The notes beneath the pieces are model-generated. The model made no database searches and was not told where the DNA came from. It saw only the letters and a program-made list of their open reading frames with translations. Shown piece by piece: positions 7,966-16,415 of a stretch of DNA of 64,000 nt. Each line of letters begins with the position of its first letter. The stretch's first letter is position 1. Source of the DNA: Streptomyces chartreusis NRRL 3882. GTDB taxonomy: Bacteria > Actinomycetota > Actinomycetes > Streptomycetales > Streptomycetaceae. Position numbers and translations under genes: made by a program. The DNA is taken from contig NZ_LT963352.1 in assembly GCF_900236475.1 (NCBI RefSeq), forward strand, positions 5,068,001 through 5,132,000, given 5' to 3'.

Positions 7966-10190
7966 CGGCTGCACACCGCCAGCGCGTCCAGCGCCACCGC
8001 GCCCTGCCCCTGGGGCAGGACCATGAGCGGGTTGATGTCCAACTCGGCGAGCTGGTCCCCGAGTTCCAGTGCCATGCGCTGCACGCGCAGGACGACCTCG
8101 ACCAGCGCGTCCAGATCCGCCGGTGGCCGCCCGCGGACCCCGTCGAGCAGCGCCCGCCCGCGCAGCCCGGCGAGCATGTCCCGCGCCCGCTCCTCGCCGA
8201 ACGGCGGCACGCCTACGGCGGTGTCGCGCAGGACCTCCACGAGCACCCCGCCGAGCCCGACGGTCACGGTCGGCCCGAACAGGTCGTCGTGCGTGACCCC
8301 GACGACCATCTCGACGCCGTGCTCGACCATCTGGCAGACCAGTACGCCGTCCAGCGGGACATCCTCGTAGCGGGCGATGTCGGTCAGCTCCCGGTAGGCG
8401 TCGCGGACCTGGCTCGCCGAGGTGAGCCCGATCTTCACGAGGCCCAGTTCGGTCTTGTGGGCGATCCGGGCGCCCGAGGCCTTCATCACCACCGGGTAGC
8501 CCACCAGCCCCGCCGCCCGTACGGCCGCCGCCGCGCTGGTGACCAACTGCTCGCGCGGCACGCGGATGCCGTACGCCCGCAGCAGCTGCTTCGCGGCGTG
8601 CTCGCTCAGCTGCTCGCCGGGCCGCATCAGCGCCTGGGCCTTGCGGTAGGAGGGGGAGGGAGTGCGCGGGGCGTCGTCGAAGGGGGAGTGGTAGCCGGTC
8701 GTGAAGCGGTGGTGGCCGAGGTAGGCGCGGACGGCGGTGAGGCAGTTGCCGACCGTGCGGAAGGTGGCCACGCGGGAGGAGCCGAGCAGGACCTCGCGGT
8801 AGGCCGGCTCGGTGCCGACCGGCGAACCCCACACCACGCACACCAGCTTGTCCGTCTGCTCCGCCGCCGCCACCAGGTCCCGGACGAGCCGGTCGCTGAG
8901 TGGCGGGAACGGCCCGGTGACCGGGCAGACGAGCACGCCCACCTCGGGGTCGTCGAGGATCGCGTCGATGATCTTCCGGCCGCGCCAGTCGCCGACCGGG
9001 TGCCCGCCGTTGTCGACGGGGTTGGCGACGCTCAGGTACTCGGGTATCCACTGGTGCAGCTCGGCCTGTCTGGCCTCGGACAGGACCGGCAGCCGCAGGC
9101 CCGCCCCGGTCGCCAGATCGGCGACGTGCGCGCCCGTGCCGCCCGAGATCGAGTAGACGACGACCCCGTCGGCGCGCGGCGGGCGAGCCCGGGCCAACAG
9201 GGCGGCGGTGTCCTGGAGTTCGTCGAGTCCGTCGACCCGGATCACGCCGTACTGCCGTAGCGCCGCGTCCACCACCGCGTCCGCGCCGGTCAGTTTGCCG
9301 GTGTGGGAGGCGGCCGTGCGGGCGCCGGTCTCGGTACGGCCCACCTTGACCGCGACGACCGGCACACCGCGCCGGGCGGCCCGGTCGGCGGCGAGCAGGA
9401 AGGAGCGGCCGTCCTTCAGGCCCTCCAGGTAGCAGGCGATGGCGCCGACCTCGGGCTGCTCGGCGAAGTAGGAGAGGAAGTCGGCGGTCTCCAGGTCGGC
9501 CTCGTTGCCGGTGGGCGCCCAGTGGGAGAGGCGGATGCCGAGTTCCTGGAGGGCGAAGACGGGGCGGCCCTGGTGGCCGGACTGGGTGATCAGCGCGATC
9601 GCCGGCCCCTGAAGGTCGTCACGGAACCGCTCGAAGGCGTTGAGGTTGGTGTTGGGGCCCAGCAGCCGCATCCCGGACCGCTCGACTGCGGCGGTCAGTC
9701 GCCGCTGGGCGGCCTCGCCCTCCGCCCCGGTCTCCGCGAAGCCGGAGGCGAAGACGACCGCGAACCGTGCCTTGGCCTCGGCCAGTTCCTCGACCACCGG
9801 GAGGGGGTCGCCGACCAGCACCACGGCCAGGTCGACCGGTTCGGGCAGGCCGGCGACGGAGGGGGAGCAGGGTGTGCCGAAGACGGACGGCCGGCTCGGG
9901 TGCACCGGATACAGCCGGGCCCCGACCCGCTCGGCCCAGTCGGCCAGTTGCCGTGTGATGCCGGTGTTGGGGCGCCCCTCGGCATCGGACGCGCCGATCA
10001 CGGCGACGGACCGGGGGCGGAAGAATCGGTCCAGGTCGGGTACGCCGGCGTGCAGCGGACGCCCGCTGACATCGAGGTCTCCCGTCTGGGCCGGCCTGCC
10101 GTGCACGACGGGCCCGGACCGCTCGCCACAGGCGATGGCCCGGGTCCGGCGGGAGTCGGTGGTGAGGGTGCCGTGGGTCGATCCAAGCAT
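7962..10190 (-). CDS. NDP-forming acyl-CoA ligase (CoA-binding plus ATP-grasp fusion)
   Basis: The 742-residue protein matches the acetate-CoA ligase (ADP-forming) family in its fused form. A CoA-binding domain starts at about residue 52 (RFFRPRSVAVIGASDAEGRPN). A ligase domain carries the phosphorylatable H296 in ASHTGKLTGADAV. A C-terminal ATP-grasp begins near residue 525 (KQLLRAYGIRVPREQ) with GYPVVMKASGARIAHKTELG. It should make an acyl-CoA from acid, CoA and ATP. The first 50 residues are not family-like, so the true start could be later. Two tandem operators lie just upstream and an enoyl-CoA hydratase overlaps downstream. Confidence 0.9.
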   Translation of the reverse strand: MLGSTHGTLTTDSRRTRAIACGERSGPVVHGRPAQTGDLDVSGRPLHAGVPDLDRFFRPRSVAVIGASDAEGRPNTGITRQLADWAERVGARLYPVHPSRPSVFGTPCSPSVAGLPEPVDLAVVLVGDPLPVVEELAEAKARFAVVFASGFAETGAEGEAAQRRLTAAVERSGMRLLGPNTNLNAFERFRDDLQGPAIALITQSGHQGRPVFALQELGIRLSHWAPTGNEADLETADFLSYFAEQPEVGAIACYLEGLKDGRSFLLAADRAARRGVPVVAVKVGRTETGARTAASHTGKLTGADAVVDAALRQYGVIRVDGLDELQDTAALLARARPPRADGVVVYSISGGTGAHVADLATGAGLRLPVLSEARQAELHQWIPEYLSVANPVDNGGHPVGDWRGRKIIDAILDDPEVGVLVCPVTGPFPPLSDRLVRDLVAAAEQTDKLVCVVWGSPVGTEPAYREVLLGSSRVATFRTVGNCLTAVRAYLGHHRFTTGYHSPFDDAPRTPSPSYRKAQALMRPGEQLSEHAAKQLLRAYGIRVPREQLVTSAAAAVRAAGLVGYPVVMKASGARIAHKTELGLVKIGLTSASQVRDAYRELTDIARYEDVPLDGVLVCQMVEHGVEMVVGVTHDDLFGPTVTVGLGGVLVEVLRDTAVGVPPFGEERARDMLAGLRGRALLDGVRGRPPADLDALVEVVLRVQRMALELGDQLAELDINPLMVLPQGQGAVALDALAVCSR

Positions 10191-10220
10191 CGTTCCGCCC
10201 GCTCCTGTGAGACAGCCGCT

Positions 10221-10239
10221 AACTGACGCTCTGTCAGAT
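10221..10239. promoter_or_regulatory. Regulon operator site 2
   Basis: AACTGACG-CTC-TGTCAGAT keeps the TGACG/GTCA core with two arm mismatches. It lies 31 bp upstream of the acyl-CoA ligase ATG and forms a tandem with site 3, 25 bp centre to centre. Confidence 0.65.
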
Positions 10240-10245
10240 TATCTG

Positions 10246-10264
10246 AACTGACGTGATGTCAGGA
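10246..10264. promoter_or_regulatory. Regulon operator site 3
   Basis: AACTGACG-TGA-TGTCAGGA is a weaker match next to site 2, in the divergent gap between the acyl-CoA ligase (minus) and the endonuclease-like gene (plus, start 10307). Confidence 0.55.
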
Positions 10265-10306
10265 ATGGCCGGGAGCGGGCGAAGTTGACTGTGTCACCCT
10301 GAGACG

Positions 10307-11152
10307 ATGAGCGAGGCGACCTCCGGTGTGCGGTTGATGACCATGAACGTGCTGGCGCCGCAGTACGCCGACGGCCCAGCTCGCCGGGCTGTCCTGGCGC
10401 GGGAGCTGCGGCGCCGGATGCCGGACGTGCTGGCCCTCCAGGAGGTGACGCGTGGGGACGTGCGAGCCCTGGTCGACGCGGGCTGGCACGTCGTTCCGCA
10501 TCCCCGGTGGTCCGCCGACGGTGTGGGAGCGGTACTGGCGGCCCGCCGTCCCTTCGGGCGCACCGTGGCGGACCCGCTGGAGGTGACCGGGCGGACGTCG
10601 CTCACCAGCTGGTGCGGAGTCGTCGCCGCCGAACTCCCCCTGCCCGAGCCCCTCGGCACGCTCCTCGTGGTGCACCACAAGCCGAGCTGGCCCTACGGCT
10701 GGGAACGTGAGCGGGAGCTGCAGGCGCTCGTCACCGCCCGGCTGGTCGAGAGGGCCGTCGCCGAGCGCCCCGTGCGCCACACGGTCCTGCTCGGCGACCT
10801 CGACGCGCCGCCCGAGGCCGCCAGCCTGCGGTTCCTTGAAGGGCTGCAGTCGCTCGACGGCATGAGCGTCTGTTTCCAGGACGCCTGGTCGGCCGCGCGT
10901 CCCGGCGAACCGGGACCGACGTTCAGCTCCGCCAACCCGCTCGTACGGCAGGGCGACATGCCCGAGGCGTCGGATCGCCGCATCGACTACGTCCTGCTCC
11001 GGTGCGGCCGCCACGGCCCGACCCTGCGGGTCTCCTCGTGCGAAAGGGTCCTGGTGGAGCCGGTCGACGGTGTGCAGGCGAGTGACCACTACGGTGTGGC
11101 CGCCGACCTGGCACTGCCCGGGCACAGCCCGGGCAGGTGGGTCGTGGGCTAA
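10307..11152 (+). CDS. Endonuclease/exonuclease/phosphatase (EEP) family protein
   Basis: This 281-residue EEP-fold protein has the expected metal and catalytic motifs: TMNV at residues 12-15, ALQEV with the metal-binding Glu, GDLDA in place of the usual GDFN, and the C-terminal SDHYGVAADL with the catalytic His. The family includes DNases, sphingomyelinase-like and inositol phosphatases, so the substrate is open. There is no signal peptide. It is divergent from the acyl-CoA ligase across the tandem operators and could share that control. Its stop overlaps the convergent monooxygenase by four bases. Confidence 0.87.
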   Translation: MSEATSGVRLMTMNVLAPQYADGPARRAVLARELRRRMPDVLALQEVTRGDVRALVDAGWHVVPHPRWSADGVGAVLAARRPFGRTVADPLEVTGRTSLTSWCGVVAAELPLPEPLGTLLVVHHKPSWPYGWERERELQALVTARLVERAVAERPVRHTVLLGDLDAPPEAASLRFLEGLQSLDGMSVCFQDAWSAARPGEPGPTFSSANPLVRQGDMPEASDRRIDYVLLRCGRHGPTLRVSSCERVLVEPVDGVQASDHYGVAADLALPGHSPGRWVVG

Positions 11153-12354
11153 CCGGGCAGCCGCGACACCGCACCCGACCCGTCCCGGGCGACGGCCTTC
11201 GCGATCTTCAGGGCGTCGATCGCCATCTCGCGGAGGTTGCCGCTGATGGGGTTCGTGAAGCCGGTGAAGTACAGGCCGGGGGCGGTATTCGGGGTGCGGG
11301 CGCCGTGGACGACGGGCCTGCCGCGGGGGTCCAGCACGCCGAGGTGGCCCACGAGGGGCTCCAGGGCGCGGACGTAGCCGGTGGCGGCGATCACGGTGTC
11401 CGGGGAGATCCGGGTGCCGTCGGCCAGGACGATCTTGCCGCCCTCCTCGAAACCGTCCACGGCGGCCACGATCTCGACCTCGCCCCTGCGTACGGCGTCG
11501 ATCAGTCCGACGTCCTGCACGGGGATCGCCCCCTCCTTCACCCGGCTGTACAACCCGGTGTCGGGGCGCGGCAGTCCGTGCGCCGACAGGTCGGGCACGG
11601 CCACCTTCGCCTGCACGCGGCTGATCCGGTCGACGAGGCCGACCGGCAGCCGCCGTACGAGGATGCCGCTGTACTGGGCGGCCCAACCCGCGGTCGAGCG
11701 GCGCACGATGTGCGGGACGGTCCGCACGGCCAGCCGGACCCGGGAGGCACCGTTCTCCACCAGGTCGACGGCGATCTCGGCCCCGGTGTTGCCGACCCCG
11801 ACGACGAGGACGTCCCGGCCGGCGTAGGGCTTGCCGCTGCGGTACTCGCCGGCGTGCAGGAGCTCGCCGGTGAAGGTGTCGCGGCCGGGCCAGTCGGGCA
11901 CGCGGGGCGTGTGGTTGTAGCCGGTGGCGACGACGACCGCCGCCCCGGCCAGCTCCCGTCCGCCGGTGGCGTGCAGCAGCCAGCCCGTGCCGTCGGGCGC
12001 GCGCTCGATGCGGGACACCTCGACGCCGGTGACGATGTCCAGCCGGTGGTGCTCCGCGTACTTCTCCAGGTACCGCACCACGTTGTCCCGGGACACCCAT
12101 CGCCCGAACCGGCGCGGCATCGGCAGCCCGGGCAGGGACGACAGCCGGCGGGTGGTGTGCAGGTGCAGCCGGTCGTAGTGCCCGCGCCAGGACGCCCCGA
12201 CGCGGTCGGACTTCTCCAGGACGACGGCCCGTATGCCCCGGGCCCGCAGCGCGTACGCGGCGGAGAGTCCGCCGGGGCCGCCGCCGATGACGTAGACGGG
12301 GCGGTCGGGTGCGGGGTGCGCGGGGGAGTGTGTGGGGGATGTCGAGTCGGCCAT
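11149..12354 (-). CDS. FAD-dependent NAD(P)-binding monooxygenase (flavoprotein)
   Basis: This roughly 401-residue flavoprotein has an FAD-binding GxGxxG near residue 20 (VYVIGGGPGGLSAAYALRA) and a second dinucleotide fold VLVVGVGNTGAEIAVDL near residue 175. A conserved ATGYNHTPRVP segment lies between them. The layout is that of FMO/CzcO-type single-component monooxygenases or Trk-like oxidoreductases, probably hydroxylating or Baeyer-Villiger oxidising an organic molecule. I chose the ATG at 12354 because the Rossmann fold begins 18 residues later; upstream in-frame sequence looks non-coding. No strong ribosome site is visible. Confidence 0.88.
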   Translation of the reverse strand: MADSTSPTHSPAHPAPDRPVYVIGGGPGGLSAAYALRARGIRAVVLEKSDRVGASWRGHYDRLHLHTTRRLSSLPGLPMPRRFGRWVSRDNVVRYLEKYAEHHRLDIVTGVEVSRIERAPDGTGWLLHATGGRELAGAAVVVATGYNHTPRVPDWPGRDTFTGELLHAGEYRSGKPYAGRDVLVVGVGNTGAEIAVDLVENGASRVRLAVRTVPHIVRRSTAGWAAQYSGILVRRLPVGLVDRISRVQAKVAVPDLSAHGLPRPDTGLYSRVKEGAIPVQDVGLIDAVRRGEVEIVAAVDGFEEGGKIVLADGTRISPDTVIAATGYVRALEPLVGHLGVLDPRGRPVVHGARTPNTAPGLYFTGFTNPISGNLREMAIDALKIAKAVARDGSGAVSRLPG

Positions 12355-12550
12355 GAGCGGGAGCGTAGCCACGGGCCCGCTTGATGGGTCTCGGTCAAGA
12401 CCGGAATTGGTTTCGGATCGATCACGACTGTAGGGGGACGGGGTGGGGCCGGTGGCGTAGCGGGCCTGATTGTGGCGGGCCGGTGATCGTTTCCGGCGGA
12501 CCGTTCCCGACGATCGTTCATCACGAATCGCAGGGTGCGCCTCCGACGGG

Positions 12551-12575
12551 AACACCCGTCCGTGGAACGGGTGTT
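12551..12575. promoter_or_regulatory. Inverted repeat in the 5' region of the PPOX gene
   Basis: AACACCCGT (12551-12559) and ACGGGTGTT (12567-12575) are perfect 9-bp complementary arms around 7 nt. The repeat lies about 50 bp before the ATG of the split-barrel gene at 12623. It could be an operator or an RNA hairpin. It is the only strong symmetry in the 268-bp divergent gap 12355-12622. Confidence 0.45.
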
Positions 12576-12622
12576 GAGAGGACACCGATGGAGAACGGAA
12601 CGCACCCGCGAAGGAGACCGGA

Positions 12623-13048
12623 ATGGCCCTGACCCGCGAAGAGCGCGAACAGTTCCTGGCCGAGCCGCACATCGCCGCGCTGGCGGTCGACGCAGGGCCG
12701 GGCCGCGCGCCGCTGACCGTGCCGATCTGGTACCAGTACGAGCCCGGCGGCGACATCTGGATCATGACGGGCCTCGACTCCCGCAAGAACGAGCTGATCA
12801 GTGCGGCGGGCCGGTTCTCGCTGATGGTGGACCGGCTGGAGCCGACCATCCGGTACGTGTCGGTCGAGGGCCCGGTCGTCGACACCGCCCCCGCCACCCT
12901 CGACCAGCTGCGCGAGCTCTCGGCACGCTACCTGCCGGCCGACAAGGTCGACGGCTACGTCGACTTCTCCTGGAAGAACCACGGAGAAATGCTGGTGCTG
13001 CGGATGCGGCCGGAGCGGTGGGTGTCGTCGGACCTCGGACAGGTGTGA
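12623..13048 (+). CDS. Pyridoxamine 5'-phosphate oxidase-fold (PPOX class) protein
   Basis: This 141-residue single-domain split barrel binds FMN or F420. It starts MALTREEREQFLAEPHIAALAV, then shows the characteristic PLTVPIWYQYEPGGDIWIMTG and a RFSLMVDRLEPTIRYVSVEG strand pair. In actinobacteria these short proteins are often F420H2-dependent reductases, and an fbiC lies 40 kb away in this window. GAAGGAGA lies 6 bp before the ATG. A 14-codon upstream ORF (12588-12632) overlaps the start in another frame. It is followed by a second PNPOx-fold gene 28 bp downstream, probably co-transcribed. Confidence 0.88.
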   Translation: MALTREEREQFLAEPHIAALAVDAGPGRAPLTVPIWYQYEPGGDIWIMTGLDSRKNELISAAGRFSLMVDRLEPTIRYVSVEGPVVDTAPATLDQLRELSARYLPADKVDGYVDFSWKNHGEMLVLRMRPERWVSSDLGQV

Positions 13049-13076
13049 GCAGCCCTCCGGGGGTGACAATCGGGGG

Positions 13077-13751
13077 ATGGCAACGGATCTGCACGAGCTG
13101 CTGAGGTCACTGCGGGTCTGGGACCCGCAGGTCACTCACCTGCCCCCCTTCGACCCGACGACCGCCCCTGCCACCCCGCTGCCGCTCTTCACCGAGTGGT
13201 TCGCGGCGGCGGTGGCGGCCGGGCAGACCGAGCCGCACACCATGTCGCTGGCGACCTCCGACGAGTCCGGCCTGCCCGACGTGCGGATCGTCATGCTGCA
13301 CGGCGCCGACGAGACGGGCTGGTCCTTCGCCTCCCACGCCGGCAGCCGCAAGGGCCGTCACCTCGGCGCCCGCCCGTACGCCGCGCTCGGCTTCTACTGG
13401 CCGGTCCTGGGCCGGCAGGTACGGGTCCGCGGCCCGGTGTCGTCGGCACCGTCGGAGGAGGCCCAGGGCGACCTCCACGCCCGCTCGACGGGCGCGCTGG
13501 CCGCGGCACTGACCGGCCGGCAGAGCGAGGTCCTGGGCTCGGTGGAGGAGCTGACGCGGGCGTCCGAGGCGGCGTGGGAGCGGGCCCGGGGCGAGCCGGC
13601 GGCTCCCGTACCGTCCTGGACCCTGTACCGGCTGCGGCCGGACGAGGTGGAGTTCTTCCAGGGAGACGCGGCACGGCGGCACGTACGGCTGCGGTACCGG
13701 AGCACCCGGGAAGACGGGGAAGGGTGGACACGGGAACTGCTGTGGCCGTGA
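13077..13751 (+). CDS. Pyridoxamine/pyridoxine 5'-phosphate oxidase-like protein
   Basis: This 224-residue protein is laid out like PdxH. It has an N-terminal FTEWFAAAVAAGQTEPHTMSLAT, the FMN-binding segment PDVRIVMLHGADETGWSFASHAGSRKG, a WPVLGRQVRVRGPV strand and the C-terminal PNPOx dimerisation part (SWTLYRLRPDEVEFFQGDAARRHVRLRY). PdxH-family enzymes oxidise PNP or PMP to PLP with FMN. The classic C-terminal R-x-H ending is altered (RRHVRLRY, ending ELLWP), so a PdxH-like enzyme with other specificity is possible. It follows the short PPOX protein on the same strand. Confidence 0.85.
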   Translation: MATDLHELLRSLRVWDPQVTHLPPFDPTTAPATPLPLFTEWFAAAVAAGQTEPHTMSLATSDESGLPDVRIVMLHGADETGWSFASHAGSRKGRHLGARPYAALGFYWPVLGRQVRVRGPVSSAPSEEAQGDLHARSTGALAAALTGRQSEVLGSVEELTRASEAAWERARGEPAAPVPSWTLYRLRPDEVEFFQGDAARRHVRLRYRSTREDGEGWTRELLWP

Positions 13752-13763
13752 ACGGACCTGGGC

Positions 13764-14768
13764 TCATCGCGCCTCGCGGATCCCGAGAATGTACGCCGCA
13801 GTGAGCGCGACGGCACGGTCGTCGTCATGGGACAGGTCCGCGAGGGCACGGGACGCTGTGGTACCCGGGATGTCCGCGAGCGCCTGGGTGAGCCGTCGAC
13901 GCGCGGACGAGTCAACGGTGCCGTCGGCCAGGCGGTCGACGAGCCTGCCGGCGATCTGATCCGCCAACGCGGGACGACTCGCCAGCGCGCTGAGTGCGTC
14001 GGCTGCGTCGACGTCGTTCGCCTCCTCGACGATCATGCCGACGAGCGTCGGGACCGCGTCGGCCACCCCACGTGCCCCGAGCGCCAGAGCCGCGTACCTG
14101 CGGACCACGATGTCGGGGTTCGCGAGGGCGTCCCGCAGCAGTGCGGTCGCCGCACCTTCCGGAATCTCGGCGACGCACTGGACGGCGCGTTGGCGCACCT
14201 CGGCCGCCGGTGAGCCGAGGCCCTCCGCCAGCAGCGCCAGTCCGCCGCCGCCCGACTGCGCCAAGGCCCAGCGAAGGGCTCCGGCGACGTTCGGGTCCGT
14301 CTCGCTCAGCGCTGCCTCGACCAGTGCTTCCACCGGCACCGGCACCTCGTCGACCGAGGACAGGGCCGCGCGCTGGCGCGTCCCCGCGCTCTTCGACCCC
14401 AACGCCTGGAGGAGCGCGACGGTCTGGAGGACGTCCTCCCAGCCGGCGGGTTCCGCGGCACCGATCCGACCAAGTCGCGTGAGCAGCTCCGTCTCGGCCG
14501 CGATGCGTTCTCGCGTCTGGCGGATGAGGTCGTCGACGAGCTCCGAGGGCGTGAAGCCGGGATCATCGAGCGCACGCCCGACTTCACGCAGTGACAGCCC
14601 CAGCGACCGCAGGCTCTCGATATGGAAGATGCGCCGGATGTCCTCAGTGGAGTACTCGCGATAACCGGCGTCGGTACGACCCGTCGGCCGCACCAGGCCG
14701 AGCGAGTCGTAGTGCCTGAGCATGCGGGCGCTGACCCCGGACCGCCGTGCCACGTCACCGATCAACAC
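13764..14768 (-). CDS. MerR-family regulator fused to HEAT-like repeats
   Basis: The 334-residue protein begins with a MerR winged helix (IGDVARRSGVSARMLRHYDSLGLVRP) and dimerisation helix (residues about 1-115). From about residue 120 it carries HEAT/armadillo-type helical repeats (SETDPNVAGALRWALAQ, SPAAEVRQRAVQCVAEIPEG, NPDIVVRRYAALALGARGV). It thus couples DNA binding to a protein-scaffold domain rather than to a small-molecule pocket. It lies 6 bp after a second HEAT protein on the same strand, and both are read from a promoter with a MerR-style palindrome at 15470-15493. The ligand is unknown. Confidence 0.9.
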   Translation of the reverse strand: MLIGDVARRSGVSARMLRHYDSLGLVRPTGRTDAGYREYSTEDIRRIFHIESLRSLGLSLREVGRALDDPGFTPSELVDDLIRQTRERIAAETELLTRLGRIGAAEPAGWEDVLQTVALLQALGSKSAGTRQRAALSSVDEVPVPVEALVEAALSETDPNVAGALRWALAQSGGGGLALLAEGLGSPAAEVRQRAVQCVAEIPEGAATALLRDALANPDIVVRRYAALALGARGVADAVPTLVGMIVEEANDVDAADALSALASRPALADQIAGRLVDRLADGTVDSSARRRLTQALADIPGTTASRALADLSHDDDRAVALTAAYILGIREAR

Positions 14769-14774
14769 TGCCTG

Positions 14775-15449
14775 TCATCCCTCCTGGCTGCTCGTGCCGA
14801 GCGCCACGACGCGCTTCGCCTCCTCGATCGCGAACTCGAATCCGGCATCCGGGTCGCGCAGCAGCCGTTCCGTGGCGAGCGCGTGGGCGCGCACCCGGGG
14901 GTCGGGATCCGCCATCGCCGCGCGCAGGGTCGTCATGATCCCCTCACCGAGTGCGATCAGCGCCCGGCTGAGGCTCAACTGCGTCTCGCGCTCGCCGCGC
15001 CCGAGCTGTGTGGCCAGCACTCCGGCCAGTTCCGGCTCCTCGCCTCCGGGCACGAGAACGACCGCCGCCCGCCAAGCGCTGCGCGCCACCTCGTCGTCGG
15101 CGTCGGTCAGCAGCGCCCGTGTGATCGCCGGCCACGCCTGCCGATCCCCGATCTTGGACAGCGTGTGCAACGCCTGACTCCGTGCCTGCGCACGCTCCGA
15201 GCGCAGCTCGTCGAGAAGCTTCGGGACCGTCATCGATGCCGGGTGACGGGTGAGCGCCCAGGTCAGCATTTCGCGGACGTGGAACTCCGGCTCGATCGCG
15301 CATCGTTCGATGAGCCTGCCGATGAACCGCGGGTCCGGGACAGTGCCGACCGCCAGCGCTGCCCGCAACCGCACTGACGAGCGGCTGTCCTCCAGCCCCC
15401 GAAGACCTCGAACCGTGTCCGCGTCCGTGCCCTGCTTCGGCATGTTCAT
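14775..15449 (-). CDS. HEAT-repeat protein, partner of the MerR regulator
   Basis: This roughly 224-residue, all-helical protein is built from HEAT repeats such as SSVRLRAALAVGTVPDP, EFHVREMLTWALTRHP, AQARSQALHTLSKIGD and DEVARSAWRAAVVLVPG. The same repeat type forms the C-terminal half of the downstream MerR protein, so the two may interact or be paralogous splits. I chose ATG 15449 because GAGGAGGAGG lies 8 bp upstream; the GTG at 15458 would sit inside the ribosome site. No catalytic motif is visible. It is the first gene of the two-gene operon. Confidence 0.85.
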   Translation of the reverse strand: MNMPKQGTDADTVRGLRGLEDSRSSVRLRAALAVGTVPDPRFIGRLIERCAIEPEFHVREMLTWALTRHPASMTVPKLLDELRSERAQARSQALHTLSKIGDRQAWPAITRALLTDADDEVARSAWRAAVVLVPGGEEPELAGVLATQLGRGERETQLSLSRALIALGEGIMTTLRAAMADPDPRVRAHALATERLLRDPDAGFEFAIEEAKRVVALGTSSQEG

Positions 15450-15469
15450 CGGGACCACCTCCTCCTCGG

Positions 15470-15497
15470 CACAGTGAAGGCCTTGTCACTGTGTCAA
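15470..15497 (-). promoter_or_regulatory. MerR-type promoter/operator of the HEAT-MerR operon
   Basis: Bases 15470-15493 form a palindrome with perfect 8-bp arms, CACAGTGA and TCACTGTG, around AGGCCTTG. On the minus strand a TTGACA -35 box (15492-15497) overlaps one arm. The dyad therefore sits just downstream of the -35 element, as in MerR-regulated promoters, 20-45 bp before the HEAT gene start. Autoregulation by the MerR at 13764 is inferred. Confidence 0.6.
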
Positions 15498-15499
15498 GG

Positions 15500-16375
15500 T
15501 CAAGCCGGCACGGACCGCCCTGTGAAGTCGTACACCCCGAAGTCCGCCACCGGCCGGTACCCGATCCGCTGGTACAGGCCGTTGCTCGTGGGGTTCGACA
15601 GGTCCGTGAAGAGGAGCACCTCCTGCGCTCCGGCCGCGAGGGCGGCGCGGCTGACCTCGGCTGTGGCGGCGCCCGCGTAGCCTCGGCCGCGCAGGTGGGG
15701 CGGGGTGTAGACCGAGGCGACGCGGACCTGGCCGGCGACCTCGGGGGTCCTGCCGGCCATGGCGGCGGGGGTTCCGTCGGGGGTCTCCCAGAACGTGATG
15801 CCGCCCTGCTCGATACGGGCGTCCGCCCACTCGGCGGCGTCCCGGACGGTGCCCATGCCGAGCGACGCGGAGAACTCCTCGTGCCAGCGGATGAGTTGCT
15901 TCCGGTCCGCCTCGCCGGCGATGCGCGGCCGGCCGGGCGGTACCGGGCGGGGCAGGGTCAGGGTGCCGAGCCGGTAGAGCCGCTGACGCTGGCGGAGCGT
16001 GGCCGTGGCGCCCGTGTGCCGCTGCCAGGCCGCCGCGAAGACGGTGGCGGTGTCGCGGTCGGCCTGCACGCCGGGCAGGCGTTGCCCGAGGGCGGCCAGC
16101 CGTGCGGCCAGCGCATCGGCCTCCTCGGACGTCAGGGCGGTGAGGTTCAGCCGGTGCGGTGGTGTGCGGAAGAACGCCGCCCGGACCACACCGTCCTGTT
16201 CCAGTACGCCGTACTCCGGTATTCCGTCGCCGTAGACGTGCCGGCCGCGTGTGCGCAGGGTCTCCGTGACGGTCAACGGCACGGTGTGGAGGGCCGGTCG
16301 GGAGCGGAGGAAGGCGCCGGCTCGGGTCAGGAAGGCGTCGAGGTCCTGGGTGAGGTGCCAGTCGTCGGTGCGCAT
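15500..16375 (-). CDS. GNAT-family N-acetyltransferase
   Basis: This 291-residue protein has an N-terminal half of the kind seen in two-lobe GNATs and a C-terminal acetyl-CoA binding core. The core shows VASVYTPPHLRGRGYAGAATAEVSRAAL (the Q/RxxGxG/A loop as RGRGYAG near residue 215) and LFTDLSNPTSNGLYQRIGYRPVADF. The acceptor is unknown. I start it at ATG 16375 because the coding pattern upstream is poor. It is close to, but not overlapping, a second GNAT gene upstream on the same strand. Confidence 0.88.
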   Translation of the reverse strand: MRTDDWHLTQDLDAFLTRAGAFLRSRPALHTVPLTVTETLRTRGRHVYGDGIPEYGVLEQDGVVRAAFFRTPPHRLNLTALTSEEADALAARLAALGQRLPGVQADRDTATVFAAAWQRHTGATATLRQRQRLYRLGTLTLPRPVPPGRPRIAGEADRKQLIRWHEEFSASLGMGTVRDAAEWADARIEQGGITFWETPDGTPAAMAGRTPEVAGQVRVASVYTPPHLRGRGYAGAATAEVSRAALAAGAQEVLLFTDLSNPTSNGLYQRIGYRPVADFGVYDFTGRSVPA

Positions 16376-16415
16376 GCCCCATGGTGCCGCGCACGCCCCG
16401 GCCGGCACCTCCGAA

